Source: an uncultured Alphaproteobacteria bacterium (lineage in GTDB: Bacteria; Pseudomonadota; Alphaproteobacteria; HIMB59; GCA-002718135). From it: DNA of 64,000 nt. The stretch spans positions 64,145 through 128,144 of the forward strand of contig CACGUF010000002.1 of the NCBI GenBank assembly GCA_902576125.1, given 5' to 3'. The notes under the pieces were generated by a model that saw nothing but the letters and a program-made list of their open reading frames with translations, was not told the DNA's origin and made no database searches. Positions 63,586 through 64,000 of this stretch are shown here, in pieces; positions within the stretch are counted from its first letter, which is position 1; every line of letters begins with the position of its first letter. The position numbers and the translations under genes were made by a program.

Positions 63586-64000
63586 CTAAGCAGTTTTCGT
63601 TGTCTCCACTAATACTGGTTTTTCAAATTTATTAACCATCTCTTTTGGAATGATCTGCCAGAATAAATATTTATCTCTTTCCCAGTTATTCAAAATATCT
63701 TTTGCGTGATGAGAGTTCGTTTCGTTGAAGTATGTTAAAATTTTATTTTTCAAGACATCTTCCCAGTATAGTGTCATTTGTTGTTGATAGAAAACATCCT
63801 CAAGATTTATTCTAAGCGGAAGTGATCCTTCTTTATCAAACGCAAAAGCCATACCACCTGTCATTCCTGCCCCAAAATTATTTCCAACTTCACCTAATAT
63901 GACAACACTTCCACCTGTCATATATTCACACCCATTATCACCGCATCCCTCAATTACGGCGTGTGCTCCAGAATTTCTCACAGCAAAACGATCTCCTGCC
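63586..64000 (-). CDS. gltB: Glutamate synthase large subunit, C-terminal end (partial)
   Basis: Only the C-terminal 138 codons lie in the window. The track begins at an internal GTG (63981), but the frame continues to the window edge as AGDRFAVRNSGAHAVIEGCGDNGCEYMTGGSVVILG, the glutamate-synthase alpha/GXGXG domain. NNFGAGMTGGMAFAFD follows, and a family-typical end. GltB makes glutamate from glutamine and 2-oxoglutarate with GltD. The rest of gltB lies outside the window. Confidence 0.93.
   Translation of the reverse strand, partial: AGDRFAVRNSGAHAVIEGCGDNGCEYMTGGSVVILGEVGNNFGAGMTGGMAFAFDKEGSLPLRINLEDVFYQQQMTLYWEDVLKNKILTYFNETNSHHAKDILNNWERDKYLFWQIIPKEMVNKFEKPVLVETTKTA

Overview
The window looks like chromosome from a streamlined, very AT-rich marine alphaproteobacterium of the SAR11/HIMB59 (AEGEAN-169) kind. 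That placement is inferred from base composition, short spacers, overlapping genes and gene neighbourhoods typical of Alphaproteobacteria: Rieske-cytochrome b, rpmH-rnpA-yidD-yidC-engB-argB, dapD-dapE, truA-fmt-def, recR-ybaB-dnaX-SRP RNA, and infC-rpmI-rplT-pheS-pheT-lepA. No rRNA genes, CRISPR arrays or insertion sequences were seen. Products were assigned by recognising motifs in the translations; no database search was run.

Layout. 1-5300: Rieske protein and a partial cytochrome b of the bc1 complex, then trmL, a pirin, a short CCA/poly(A)-polymerase-family protein, an FMN-binding PNPOx-like protein and panC. 5374-12025: a long plus-strand run from rpmH to dapE covering ribosome, RNase P, membrane insertion, arginine and lysine/peptidoglycan genes. 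12022-18241: a hydroxyacid dehydrogenase, a glycosyltransferase, two tiny overlapping genes (one DUF3563-like and absent from the ORF track), an M24 aminopeptidase, a PLP dehydratase, a flavodoxin-fold reductase and a DUF1289 protein. 18258-24749: a minus-strand housekeeping run (truA, fmt, def, recR, ybaB, dnaX, SRP RNA, pheA, kdsB). 24841-31789: a membrane cytochrome c, hisN and a yejABEF-type peptide transporter whose two permease genes are both frameshifted in T-runs.

31897-45501 is the accessory part. An intact tRNA-Ser(GGA) lies at its right end, and two 3'-fragments of the same tRNA lie at 33214 (72 nt, nearly identical) and 31897 (decayed). Matching GTGCGCC repeats lie near the element ends. 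I read this as two successive integrations at the tRNA 3' end. The older, small element holds one MDR dehydrogenase. The younger, about 12 kb, holds a LacI regulator, a sugar-type ABC importer without an ATPase, an SDR, three proteins that each look like two SnoaL-like domains, a bicupin, a MetE-catalytic-domain-like protein and a HisD/HpsN-like dehydrogenase. This looks like a catabolic module for an unidentified substrate and is the best candidate here for an undescribed pathway.

45604-56915: a KpsC/S-like protein, the lepA/pheT/pheS/rplT/rpmI/infC block (infC starts at TTG) and a small glycosyltransferase cluster. 57002-62943: a ureohydrolase with an unusual metal motif, an FGGY kinase and an rbsBAC-type sugar importer in one direction. 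The window ends with a cysteine hydrolase and the 3' end of gltB.
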